This document shows, in pieces, positions 51,259 to 60,325 of a stretch of DNA of 64,000 nucleotides. Source of the stretch: Arthrobacter sp. FW305-BF8 (GTDB taxonomy: Bacteria; Actinomycetota; Actinomycetes; Actinomycetales; Micrococcaceae). Location: positions 930,001 through 994,000 of the forward strand of contig NZ_CP084561.1 of NCBI RefSeq assembly GCF_021789315.1, written 5' to 3'. Both the position numbers and the translations under genes were made by a program. The notes under the pieces were generated by a model, which was not told the origin of the DNA, did no database searches, and saw nothing but the letters and a program-made list of their open reading frames with translations. Every line of letters starts with the position of its first letter. Within the stretch, counting starts at the first letter, position 1.

Positions 51259-53805
51259 ATGAACAGCGATCTCGCAACGACATACAACAGGTCGGGGGCG
51301 CCGACGACAAACACAACGTCCAAGGAGCGCAGCGACGCGAACACTCTCGAATTATCTCATGTTACTAAGCGCTTCCCTGGCGTAACAGCGCTCGACGCTG
51401 TGAGCTTCAATTGCCGTCCAGGTGAGGTGCACGCGCTGGTCGGAGAGAACGGATCGGGAAAGTCCACCCTGATCAAGGTAGCCGCCGGCGTCGTGAAGCC
51501 TGATGACGGCGAAGTGAGGGTGGGTAACGTCCCGCTGCGGTCGGCGGATCCACGTGAGGCGAGAAGACTCGGGTTGAGCACCGCGTACCAAGACACCTCG
51601 TTGGTCAACGAACTCACCGTTGCGCAGAATCTGCAACTTTCTTTCCAGGGGGTGCGCAAGTCTCCTCCCAAGGATGTCAGCAGCCTGCTCAGCGAGTACG
51701 AGTTGCCGTTCGGCCCTGGCGATCATGTCCGCTCGCTCGGGCCGGGCGCCCGGCAGATGCTGGAAGTGGTCCGGTCCCTATGTCACGAGCCGCGCGCTCT
51801 CATCCTCGATGAGCCCACAGCCGCCTTGGACATGCAATCGGCCGGGCAACTGCAAGAGTGGATCCGACGAGCCAGGGACAAGGGCATAGCGATCGTATAT
51901 GTCAGTCATCGACTGGAAGAGATCCGCCAGCTCGCCGATCGCCTCACCGTGATTCGGGACGGTGTTATGCGCGGGACGTACAGTCACGGCAACTGGAGCG
52001 TTGACGAGATCGTCGAACTCATGGTCGGCGCGAAGGTCGAGCTCGAGTTCCCACGCCGCCCTCCCGTGCCGGAAAACGCGGACACTCGACTCGAGTTGAC
52101 GGATCTCGTCGGCCCCGGAATCGGCCCGCTATCTCTGCGCGTCCGTAGTGGCGAGGTGATCGGTATCGCCGGTGCCGAGGGAAACGGGCAGCGCCAACTT
52201 CTCCGCGCTCTCGGTGGCAGCGTGCAAGCGAGCTCGGGCACGACCACGATCGACGGCACCACCCGGCAACTGACCAGCCCCACCACGGCTCTCAGCTCCG
52301 GCATAATGCTCCAGAGCGGCGACCGCGCAGCAGAATCAATGTTTCCCAGCCTCCCAGTGTTCGACAACGCGACGTTCCAGCTGGGAAGACAAGCGGGTCC
52401 GAGTGGCCTTGCAGTTCGATCAAAACTGCTCTCGTCATTCCGAGCGGCCGCCGCGCGGCTCGGGATCGTCGCCTCGTCACCATACCAACCGATCGGCGCA
52501 CTATCCGGTGGCAACCAGCAGAAGGTTGTGCTTTCGCGGGCCTTGCTCCGAAAGCCCCGTGTGCTCGTACTTGACGAACCGACCCAGGGTGTGGACGCGA
52601 AGGCGCGCCTAGACATTTACTCCACGATCTCTGAAGCGGCGTCGGAGGGAGTCGGCGTACTGATAAACTCTTCCGACTCCGGCGAACTCGCTGGCTTGTG
52701 CGACCGTGTTTACGTGATGTCCGATGGACGGATCATCGACGAGGTGCGTTCAGAATTCACCGAAACTGACATCGTTAGACGGTTCGTGACGACGACGGGG
52801 AAGAGGGCGAACGAGGAACGCGTAACGCAAACCAAGAGCCGGAGCCGCGGCCGACTTCTCGCGGGCGCCCAGGTCCCGACAGCCGCGCTCCTAGCGATCA
52901 TCCTCGCCCTCGCCATATACGTGCAGAGCCAGACTGCGTCCTTTCTGTCACCAGGCAGCATTGGCATCATGACGTTCAGCGCCATGCCGCTTCTCTTCGC
53001 CGTGCTCGGACAACAGTTCGCCCTCATTTCCGGGGGCTTCGATATCTCAATCGGGGCCTCAATGACCCTCGCTGTCGTTACGGCTTCCTACATGTTCAGC
53101 GTTTTCAGCTTCGACTCACTGTTGCTAACGCTGGCCATATCGCTCGGGCTCGCGCTCGCCGTCGGGTCATTCAACGCTGTACTGACTCTCGCGTTGAAGA
53201 TCAATCCTCTCGTTGCCACGATAGGTACGACCGGCATCCTTACAGGGGCCGCGGTGCTCCTGCGTCCTGCTCCTGCTGGACAAATCGCGCCCGAGTTCGG
53301 AATGGCGTTGCGGCAGATGCTGGGCTTTGTCCCGTACTGCTTCGTAGCGGTTGTCATCCTCGCCGTGCTACTCGACGTGTGGTTGCTGCGAAGCGGCTCG
53401 GGACTGTCCATGCGCGCGGTCGGGCTTGACCCCGAGGCCAGCCGTCGCATTGGACTAACTACGACGTGGTTGAAGGCCGCCGCGTACGCTGCGACCGCCC
53501 TCGGAGCAGTTATCGGCGGACTCTTTCTGTCGGCTCAAGTGGGGATCGGTAGCAATGACGTAGGTCTCGGGTTCGCTCTGCCGGCCTTCGCTGCCTGCTT
53601 CTTGGGCGGAGCTACACTCACTGGTGGGCGGGGCACATTTAGCGGTGCCTCCCTCGGCGTGCTCCTGCTCACGATGATCAGCAGCGCGGCACTTCTTCTC
53701 GGCTACCCATACGCCGTGAGCCAAATCATTTACGGCGCGGTGCTTCTGATCGCTGTCGCCAGTTTCGCACTGATAGGCAGGCGACCAAGGTCCCGCCGCC
53801 ACTGA
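51259..53805 (+). CDS. Fused ABC transporter ATPase (two domains) and permease
   Basis: An 848-residue fusion. ABC domain 1, about 30-250, has Walker A GENGSGKST (about 61) and Walker B LILDEPT, with a degenerate signature (LGPGARQM). ABC domain 2, about 270-500, has a weak P-loop (GAEGNGQRQL) but a good signature LSGGNQQK (about 415) and VLDEPTQGVD (about 440), the RbsA pattern. A BPD_transp_2 permease occupies about 530-840 (ISGGFDISIGAS...GGRGTFSGASLGVLLL). RbsA and RbsC are normally separate, so the fusion is notable. Together with the separate permease it can make a heterodimeric channel. Confidence 0.9.
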   Translation: MNSDLATTYNRSGAPTTNTTSKERSDANTLELSHVTKRFPGVTALDAVSFNCRPGEVHALVGENGSGKSTLIKVAAGVVKPDDGEVRVGNVPLRSADPREARRLGLSTAYQDTSLVNELTVAQNLQLSFQGVRKSPPKDVSSLLSEYELPFGPGDHVRSLGPGARQMLEVVRSLCHEPRALILDEPTAALDMQSAGQLQEWIRRARDKGIAIVYVSHRLEEIRQLADRLTVIRDGVMRGTYSHGNWSVDEIVELMVGAKVELEFPRRPPVPENADTRLELTDLVGPGIGPLSLRVRSGEVIGIAGAEGNGQRQLLRALGGSVQASSGTTTIDGTTRQLTSPTTALSSGIMLQSGDRAAESMFPSLPVFDNATFQLGRQAGPSGLAVRSKLLSSFRAAAARLGIVASSPYQPIGALSGGNQQKVVLSRALLRKPRVLVLDEPTQGVDAKARLDIYSTISEAASEGVGVLINSSDSGELAGLCDRVYVMSDGRIIDEVRSEFTETDIVRRFVTTTGKRANEERVTQTKSRSRGRLLAGAQVPTAALLAIILALAIYVQSQTASFLSPGSIGIMTFSAMPLLFAVLGQQFALISGGFDISIGASMTLAVVTASYMFSVFSFDSLLLTLAISLGLALAVGSFNAVLTLALKINPLVATIGTTGILTGAAVLLRPAPAGQIAPEFGMALRQMLGFVPYCFVAVVILAVLLDVWLLRSGSGLSMRAVGLDPEASRRIGLTTTWLKAAAYAATALGAVIGGLFLSAQVGIGSNDVGLGFALPAFAACFLGGATLTGGRGTFSGASLGVLLLTMISSAALLLGYPYAVSQIIYGAVLLIAVASFALIGRRPRSRRH

Positions 53806-53838
53806 TTGGCGAAAGTTATCTATTCCGGAAGGACGAAT

Positions 53839-54777
53839 GTGAAGGCTTGGCAGTACGAACGGGACGGAGCGCCGCTTGCGCTTAATGAGGTACCCGAGCC
53901 TGTGGCAGGTCCGGGCGAGGTGCTCATCGACGTTAAGGCTTCGGGCATCTGCCACAGCGACATCGGCTACCTGGACGGGACGATCAGCAACCTGCTTCCC
54001 GGCGGCCCGGTGACCCTCGGCCATGAAATCGCAGGGATTGTTAGTGATCGCGGTGAAGGAGTAACGACGACTGCGGTCGGGGACCGCGTGGCTATCAAGG
54101 CCGACTTGCTCGGCCCCGGCTGCGGTAGGGACGGTGGATTCGCGCCAAAAGTGGCCGTGCAGGCTGAGTTTCTCGTACCGATTCCGGAGGGAGTTTCGTG
54201 GGACCAAGCGGCCGTGTCTACAGACGGCGGGATGACGTCGTTCCATGCGGTCACGGTCCGGGGTCAGGTCACTACCGGAGATCGTGTAGGAATCATCGGC
54301 TTCGGCGGGCTCGGTTCCCTCGGGCTTCAAATAGCCCTCGGCCTCGGAGCCGAAGTGTTCGTAGCGGATACCAAAGAGTCGCTCTTCCCGCAGATCACGG
54401 AGGCTGGCGCGTCAGGTGTTGCTAACACGATAGGTGACTTCACTGATGTCGGCCTTGATGTTGTCATCGACTTCGCCGGGTACGGAACGACCACTGCAGA
54501 GGCGATCACCGCAGTGCGGCACGGCGGCCGTGTCGTCCAAGTTGGGTTGGGAGTCAGCCGAGCGACTATTGACGTCAACGACCTGACCCTCCGCGAGATT
54601 GAGTTGGTGGGTTCCCTGGGCGGGACTGTCGAGGACAATGAACAGGTCCTCGACATGATGGCACGCGGGGCGCTTGCCTCGCGGACCACTCTCATAGAGT
54701 TTGATGGTGTAGCCGAGGCTATCGAGAGATTGCGTCGTGGAGAGAACTCCGGCCGGTTCGTGATGCTCAACCACTGA
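53839..54777 (+). CDS. Zinc-type alcohol dehydrogenase without structural-zinc lobe
   Basis: A 312-residue medium-chain dehydrogenase. The GTG at 53839, with GGAAGG upstream, is preferred to the TTG at 53806 that directly follows the ABC gene stop. Catalytic-zinc residues are present (SGICHSD, GHEIAG), and the NAD loop is GFGGLGSLGL. The four-cysteine structural-zinc lobe found in the other dehydrogenase of this cluster is deleted. It could oxidise the imported alcohol or sugar. It follows the transporter genes directly and is probably cotranscribed. Confidence 0.82.
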   Translation: MKAWQYERDGAPLALNEVPEPVAGPGEVLIDVKASGICHSDIGYLDGTISNLLPGGPVTLGHEIAGIVSDRGEGVTTTAVGDRVAIKADLLGPGCGRDGGFAPKVAVQAEFLVPIPEGVSWDQAAVSTDGGMTSFHAVTVRGQVTTGDRVGIIGFGGLGSLGLQIALGLGAEVFVADTKESLFPQITEAGASGVANTIGDFTDVGLDVVIDFAGYGTTTAEAITAVRHGGRVVQVGLGVSRATIDVNDLTLREIELVGSLGGTVEDNEQVLDMMARGALASRTTLIEFDGVAEAIERLRRGENSGRFVMLNH

Positions 54778-55284
54778 GACGTACCCCGTACGACAGGCGC
54801 TGCATGCCATCGGCGGCATCGCGATCGGCCTTCGTGCGGTGGACCGTCTCCCGAGGGGGAAGCGTTTCTGAAGTCCTGAAGTAGGCCCTCGAAGGCGGAC
54901 TGCGGATGACCACGTCTTTCCTTGCGTGCGCCCGGTCGGCCCTTGAGGTGAACACGACGACTGTGGAGAGCATGTCAACCCCGGAGCGTTACCGATGGGT
55001 ACTAGTTCGTGCGTGGTGAGGAAGTCGGAGTATGGAAAACACCCATGTAAGCACCGTTTCCCATCGCGGCGTGAGCCGGCCAGTTGGTATTTCCCCTCCC
55101 CCCAATTTTTTCTGGCTGCTGGCAACGCTGCTTTGCTGTAACCGACGGAGCCCGTCCGTACATAAGGACAAGCAGGGATGAATTCCCGAAAGGATACAAG
55201 CGACGAAGGAGGACCGCAGAAAATCACTCCGGTACGGGCGATCGCCAGCTTGTCCGGCATGACGGCCGCCCTCGTTGGCGGACA
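54778..55284. other. Unassigned sequence downstream of alcohol dehydrogenase
   Basis: About 500 bases with open frames but no recognisable protein. Codon composition is irregular, in keeping with decayed insertion-sequence flanks. Confidence 0.35.
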
Positions 55285-56110
55285 TTACTTGGCCCGTGTG
55301 TTGTGCAAGACGGCGAGGGCTCCTTGCGCAGGCGACTGCCGGCGTCGTCGACGACCTCTTTGACGGCCGGCGCAATGCTGAGCTGGACCTGGTCTGCGGG
55401 TCGACGGCCTCGACGGTGGTGGTTCCCGCGCGAAGCGGTCGGCTGACTGGAAGACGTCGAGGTCTCCGCCGGTGGCACCGAGAAATTCGGCGGGGAGGAC
55501 AGGTCCGAATCCGGGCGTGCTTCCCAGCAGCTGGGTGTGCTGGTGTTCCGTGACTTTTTCGCGGATCAGCGCATCGAGTTCGGCCAGTTCCTCGCTCAGG
55601 TGAAGGATTTCCACGGCGAGTGCGGCGACCATTCCCTCCACCACGTGCTGGGCGAGAACAATTGTGTTGGGCCTTCGCGGCCTCGGCGGCCGCGGAGCGG
55701 GCACCTTACTTCTTCAGCCAGGCGTGGATCCTGTCTTCGCCGGCGCCGCGGATCCCGTCTCGAGTCCGGTGTTTAGTCAGCAGGGACAGAGCGGCCTTGA
55801 ATCGGTTCTAATCGAGGGCCCGTTCCAGCGCGGGGAAGTATTCCGAGCAGCTGAGCCTGCAGCCGGTTGATCGCCCGAACCCGGTCTGCAGTTTTTTCGG
55901 CGTGCCGGGCGGTGAGAATCCGCGGCCCCGTGCTGATCTTGTCCCCTAAACCCAAGAGGTTGCAGGTCGCATCCGGACCTGGTCGGCGATGACAGCGGCG
56001 TCCTTGGCATCCGTCATGCCTCACCCCGGTAGAGCGGGGCGGCGTGATGCGCGGTCCGGCCGGGGAGATAGAGGATGCTTTGGCCATGGCCCACGAGCAA
56101 GGCGATTAGC
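55285..56110 (-). pseudogene. Degenerate IS110-family transposase
   Basis: Pieces of an IS110 transposase unlike the intact copy at 39989 appear in successive frames: LYLPGRTAHHAA and LYRGE (about 56060), DAKDAAVIADQVRM (about 55990), ILTARHAEKTADRVRAINRLQAQLL (about 55850-55920, in pieces), and EHQHTQLLGSTPGFGPVLPAEFLGATGG (about 55480-55550, in pieces). Frameshifts and gaps separate them, and the C-terminal part is missing. It is an inactive remnant of a second element. Confidence 0.75.
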
Positions 56111-56929
56111 AGCGCTGGACCGCCGTGACTTAGCAGTTAAGCGCGCCGCCGTGGCCTTATCCGGCGATGTCGCGTCGCTCAATCAGCGGTCGGGTCATTG
56201 CGGTGATGCGGGGCGGCCAATCCTTTGAAGCCGTCACACAAATGCTCCGGCACAGCAACGGAAGCCATACCCGCATCCCCTGGGTAGCCCGACCCTGCAA
56301 TGGCCGGGGAAATTCGCCCGATAAGAACTCAAGGACAGCAGTCAAAAGGAAGTGGCGATGGCCTGCCTGCTTTTGCCGGAAATCTTTAAGGGCCGGTCTC
56401 ATCAGCGGACGCCCTTCCCTTGATGCGAGGCGGCGAGCACCAAATCCGTGTTGTATCCCGATCCCATCGGACAAAACAACAGCAAGTCCAAATCAGGAGA
56501 CGGATAACCAGTCCAGGTCCAGTCGGTCCATGGTTGGCGGGGTTCGGGTTGCCGTGGTCCGCATGCCGGGGACGCGCGGAATCACTGCAACCCCTTGCGA
56601 AGGAACATACCACTCGTTATGCTGTACGAAATGAGGAATCTTCGTTCATCTTCGTGAACCGTAGGAGCGATTTACGAGGATGGCTGTACGTGAAGACTCG
56701 ACATTACGGGCGGCAGCCCCCGATCGCTCTGAACGACGGCTAGAGGCAAGCTCACATCGCGCATGACGCTCGTCTCGTTTGACGAGGTCGCCTATGGGGA
56801 GAATGTCGTACGTGTCGTGATGGTCAATAGTGCCTGACCACGCCGGCTCCGCTCCAGTTGCTCGGGAACGCTCATGCGCGGCGCCGCATGCGGCCGTTCT
56901 TCTGCTCGATTCATGAATAGAGGACCATT
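56111..56929. other. Unassigned sequence upstream of the SDR/ALDH genes
   Basis: About 820 bases without a supported gene. Open frames at 56157-56474 (minus) and 56167-56743 (plus) do not resemble proteins I know. The promoter of the SDR-ALDH pair should lie in its last 150 bases. Confidence 0.35.
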
Positions 56930-57691
56930 ATGGGAAAAAATGCAGTAGTCATCGGCGGCACGTCTGGAATCGGGCTGCGTACCGTTGAACGTCTCCTCGA
57001 CGCCGGATGGTCGGTGTGGGTCGCAGGCACGAGAGAGTCCCTCCCGGATGCGCTGCGCAGCGCGGAGGCAGCAGGACGCGTGCGCTACGGACAGTGCGAC
57101 GTTCGCAGCGCTGAGGATATCCAGCGATTCTTCCTACGGGTAAAGGAGGGTGCGCCGTCGATCGATGCGCTCGTATACTCGGCCGGCGTCAATATTCCGG
57201 GGGAGCTGGACACCTATCCTGTAGAGGACGCGGACCTCACGATCGACGTCAACCTGAGGGGTCCCTGGCTGTCCATACGCGAGGCCGTTCCCTTCTTGCG
57301 CGCGGGAGCGCGTCCCGATGATCCTGCTCGTGTTGTCGTCATCGGCTCCATTGGCGGGATGAGGCCCAAGATCTCAGGCGGGATCTACGGCGCAACGAAA
57401 GCGGCGGCCCACATCGTGGCACAGGTGTTCGCCGTAGAGCTCGGATCATCAGGGATCACGGTCAACGTGGTGGCTCCGGGATCGACTGACACACCCATGA
57501 TCGCCGCAGCCACTGCCGGCGGAACCGAGACCGGATACAAGGCATCCGGAGTCTCGCCGCTCGGCAGGATCGGTCGGCCTGACGACGTGGCGGATGCCGT
57601 CATGTTTCTTCTAGGAGACGGCGCGAAATTCATCAACGGCGCCGTCCTGCCTGTCGACGGCGGAACCCGGGCGGCTTATGTCAACCGCTGA
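56930..57691 (+). CDS. SDR-family oxidoreductase
   Basis: A 253-residue classical SDR with AGAGGACC upstream of the ATG. Cofactor loop GGTSGIGLRT, NAG equivalent YSAGVN, catalytic set SIGGMRPKISGGIYGATKAA and the C-terminal GRIGRPDDVADAVMFLLGD are intact. Together with the ALDH gene 67 bases on it could oxidise an alcohol to aldehyde and acid, or a sugar to a lactone. Substrate unknown. Confidence 0.87.
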   Translation: MGKNAVVIGGTSGIGLRTVERLLDAGWSVWVAGTRESLPDALRSAEAAGRVRYGQCDVRSAEDIQRFFLRVKEGAPSIDALVYSAGVNIPGELDTYPVEDADLTIDVNLRGPWLSIREAVPFLRAGARPDDPARVVVIGSIGGMRPKISGGIYGATKAAAHIVAQVFAVELGSSGITVNVVAPGSTDTPMIAAATAGGTETGYKASGVSPLGRIGRPDDVADAVMFLLGDGAKFINGAVLPVDGGTRAAYVNR

Positions 57692-57758
57692 GACCCGCCC
57701 ATTCAATCAAATGAACCAGAGTTCCCCAGTGTGGGCGACAAGTACAGAGGCAGGGATT

Positions 57759-59201
57759 ATGTGGCGGGACAGCTTTGACAAATTTTTCATTGACGGTCAT
57801 TGGGTCACCCCGGACGGCACCGACTATGTCGACGTGATCTCACCGACAACCGAGGAGACAATCGCCCGCGTTTCACTCGGGTCCGAGGCCGACGTTAACC
57901 GCGCGGTGGAGGCAGCGCGCCGAGCCTTCGATGCCGGTCCATGGTCACGGACTACGGTCGACGAGCGGATGTCTCTCCTGAGGCGCGTGGCTGAGGGGCT
58001 GGCAGCCAACCAGGAAAAGATCGCGCAGCTGATCACCGAGGAGATGGGGTGCCCCATCTCCCAGTCTCCGCTGATCCAGGTGGCGAACGCGCGCGGGATG
58101 CTGGAGGCATTCCTCGATGTTGCTGAGGACTATGACTTCCAGTCGTCAAGGTCCTGGGGTGGTCGACGCGCCATGGTGGTCCGCGAACCCGTGGGAGTCG
58201 TGGCCGCGGTGATCCCGTGGAACGTGCCGCTGTGCATCGCCGTCCAGAAGCTGGCGCCTGCCCTGCTGGCCGGATGCACCTTCGTCTTGAAGCCCGCACC
58301 CGAGGCGCCCCTGAGCTCTTTCTGGCTGGCCGAGCTCCTGGAGGAGGTTGGACTCCCCCCTGGGGTGTTCAACATCGTGCCGGCGCAGAGGGAGATAAGC
58401 GAGTACCTGATCGCACATCCGGGCGTAGACAAGGTCGCCTTCACGGGTTCGACGGCTGCCGGCCGCCGGATTGCAGAGCTGTGCGGCAACGATCTGCGGC
58501 GCGTTACACTCGAGCTGGGTGGGAAGTCGGCCGCAGTAATCCTTGACGACGCGGATCTCCCCGCGGCCGTCGAGAGTCTTCGGATGGGCTCCCTAAGGAA
58601 CAGCGGGCAGATCTGCAGCCTCAAAACCCGCATCATCGTTCCTCGAGAGCGAGAGGAAGAGGTGCTGGACCAGTTTGTCAAGCTCGTGAACTCCATGCCC
58701 GTTGGCGATCCTCGCAACCCGGCGACGCAAATTGGTCCGATGGTCACGCAGAGGCAACGTGAGCGGGTTGAGTCCTACATCCGACTCGGCCGTGAGGAGG
58801 GTGCAGTGCTCGTCACGGGTGGCGGTCGGCCTGAGGGACATGACCGAGGGTGGTTCGTCGAACCGACCATCTTCACCAGGGTGCAGTCGTCGATGCGCAT
58901 CGCCCAGGAGGAAATCTTTGGTCCAGTCCTGTCCGTCCTGACGTACGACAATGAGGAGGAGGCGATCCGACTGGCGAACGACTCGTTGTACGGCCTAAAC
59001 GGTGCGGTCTTCACCTCCGATCTTGACCGGGCTGTGAGGGTTGCACGCCGTATCCGCACGGGCACGGTCGAAGTCAATGGTAATGGTGCGGGATGGCTGG
59101 CGCCGGCCGGGGGGTTCAAGTTCAGTGGGATCGGCCGTGAGAACGGCCGGGAGGGCCTCGACGCCTACACGGAGATCAAGTCCATAGGGCTTCCCCTGTA
59201 G
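57759..59201 (+). CDS. Aldehyde dehydrogenase family protein
   Basis: A 480-residue ALDH; the ATG at 57759 follows AGAGGCAGGG and gives a typical N-terminus (FIDGHWV), while the frame is open to 57678 inside the SDR gene. Motifs: VIPWNVPL (about 150), FTGSTAAG (about 230), ELGGKSA (about 252) and the nucleophile C286 in NSGQICSLK. The C-terminus fits (GGFKFSGIGREN). It is a general NAD(P)-dependent enzyme for the cluster 2 aldehyde. A diverged copy of its 3' end recurs at 62021-62100. Confidence 0.88.
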   Translation: MWRDSFDKFFIDGHWVTPDGTDYVDVISPTTEETIARVSLGSEADVNRAVEAARRAFDAGPWSRTTVDERMSLLRRVAEGLAANQEKIAQLITEEMGCPISQSPLIQVANARGMLEAFLDVAEDYDFQSSRSWGGRRAMVVREPVGVVAAVIPWNVPLCIAVQKLAPALLAGCTFVLKPAPEAPLSSFWLAELLEEVGLPPGVFNIVPAQREISEYLIAHPGVDKVAFTGSTAAGRRIAELCGNDLRRVTLELGGKSAAVILDDADLPAAVESLRMGSLRNSGQICSLKTRIIVPREREEEVLDQFVKLVNSMPVGDPRNPATQIGPMVTQRQRERVESYIRLGREEGAVLVTGGGRPEGHDRGWFVEPTIFTRVQSSMRIAQEEIFGPVLSVLTYDNEEEAIRLANDSLYGLNGAVFTSDLDRAVRVARRIRTGTVEVNGNGAGWLAPAGGFKFSGIGRENGREGLDAYTEIKSIGLPL

Positions 59202-60325
59202 TGCTGGTCGTGGCTGGTTCGCCCTTGGGAAGGGATTTGTTGACCGGTCGTTTCCATTCGGCATAAGGCTGGGCCTGCCTCGGCTAACAGCGCGGTATCG
59301 CTGATCTCCTCGTCTGCTCAAAAAACCCGAGGAGGCCGGCTTCGGACAATTCCTGGAGGGAACACACTGGCTCAACGCGCGCGTAGTTGAAAGTCGAGAC
59401 TGACGTATCTGCGCCATATATTCGCGGTGAATACGATGCTCCAATCCTACGAGAGTGCGCAGAATCCCCGATAGGTCCTGCCGGACCTATCGACATGGAA
59501 TGGCCATGCCCTCATTGCCGACACCTACTGGTATTTGAGCTGCAACCCGGCCCGAAGGCCAGCACAACGGCTGTGCCGTGGTGACGGTCTTGCGGAACGC
59601 CGCGCTCGTGTCGATCGCGACGACCTCGATCCGGGCCCGTCACGCCGCGAAACGCTGTGCCAGCCACTCTTCCACCGAGCCGGCGTTTAGTCCGTCGACG
59701 ACGCAGAAAATCTGGCCTGACTGGGTGTTGACGAAGGTCGTCATCCATGGCTCGACCCGCCGCCATCGCCCAGGGTGCTCGTGGGATAACGGCACCGACC
59801 GGTACAGGTGCTCGTTGATCCCGCGTCGACGTTTGGCCAGCAGCGCCGCGGTTGTGCTGACCCCGCCCACGCCGATGACCGCATCCAGCACCGCCTTCCC
59901 CAAGCAGGTCAGGCGCCCCGCCCGGTCTCCTGGAAATCTGCCAGGGACCAAATGCCCATCGTTGCCATGCACGAGCCGACCTCCAAGACGGCTAAGCCGA
60001 AGCGCGCCCAAGCCCCGGCGACGCCAGGCCACTGAGGAACGACGGAAGCCGAAGTATCAGGACGTTGCGGGCTTGTTCTTAGGATAAATTGACCCAACCC
60101 ACGGGATCGCCATATCGTACAAGTGTATCGAATGCTGAACGTCGGTCCCCCGCAGCTTTTCCACGTGGGGGTCAAAGTGAGTCCGGGAAGGGTTGCACTA
60201 CGGGCCTGAGGACTACTTCGAGTCAGTTTTGTATACATGGGCAAGATCGAAAGGGCCAGCGGGGTCGGCAGCGTCTGCCGCGACGTGAAAGCCAAAGGGG
60301 CCACTATCAAGGGAGATAAGGTTCG
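59202..60325. other. Intergenic region with ISL3 remnant between ALDH and MHS transporter
   Basis: About 1.1 kb. Apart from the transposase fragment annotated separately, a plus-strand frame at 59387-59584 ends in WPCPHCRHLLVFE, a single CxxC knuckle I cannot assign. The last 150 bases hold AGGGAG before the transporter start. Confidence 0.4.
59565..59890 (-). pseudogene. ISL3-family transposase fragment
   Basis: Minus-strand translation gives VGGVSTTAALLAKRR, GINEHLYRSV, RRVEPWMTTFVNTQSGQIFCVVDG, WLAQRFAA, a stop, then ARIEVVAIDTSAAFRKTV. These are the central DDE-region motifs of ISL3 transposases (the GIDEH and VVAIDxSAAF signatures). The N-terminal zinc-ribbon and C-terminal parts are gone. 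Confidence 0.75.

Noticed and set aside
59387..59584. Short plus-strand frame ending in a CPHC knuckle
   Set aside because: There is only one cysteine pair, no start signal and no recognisable family; possibly debris of a longer gene.
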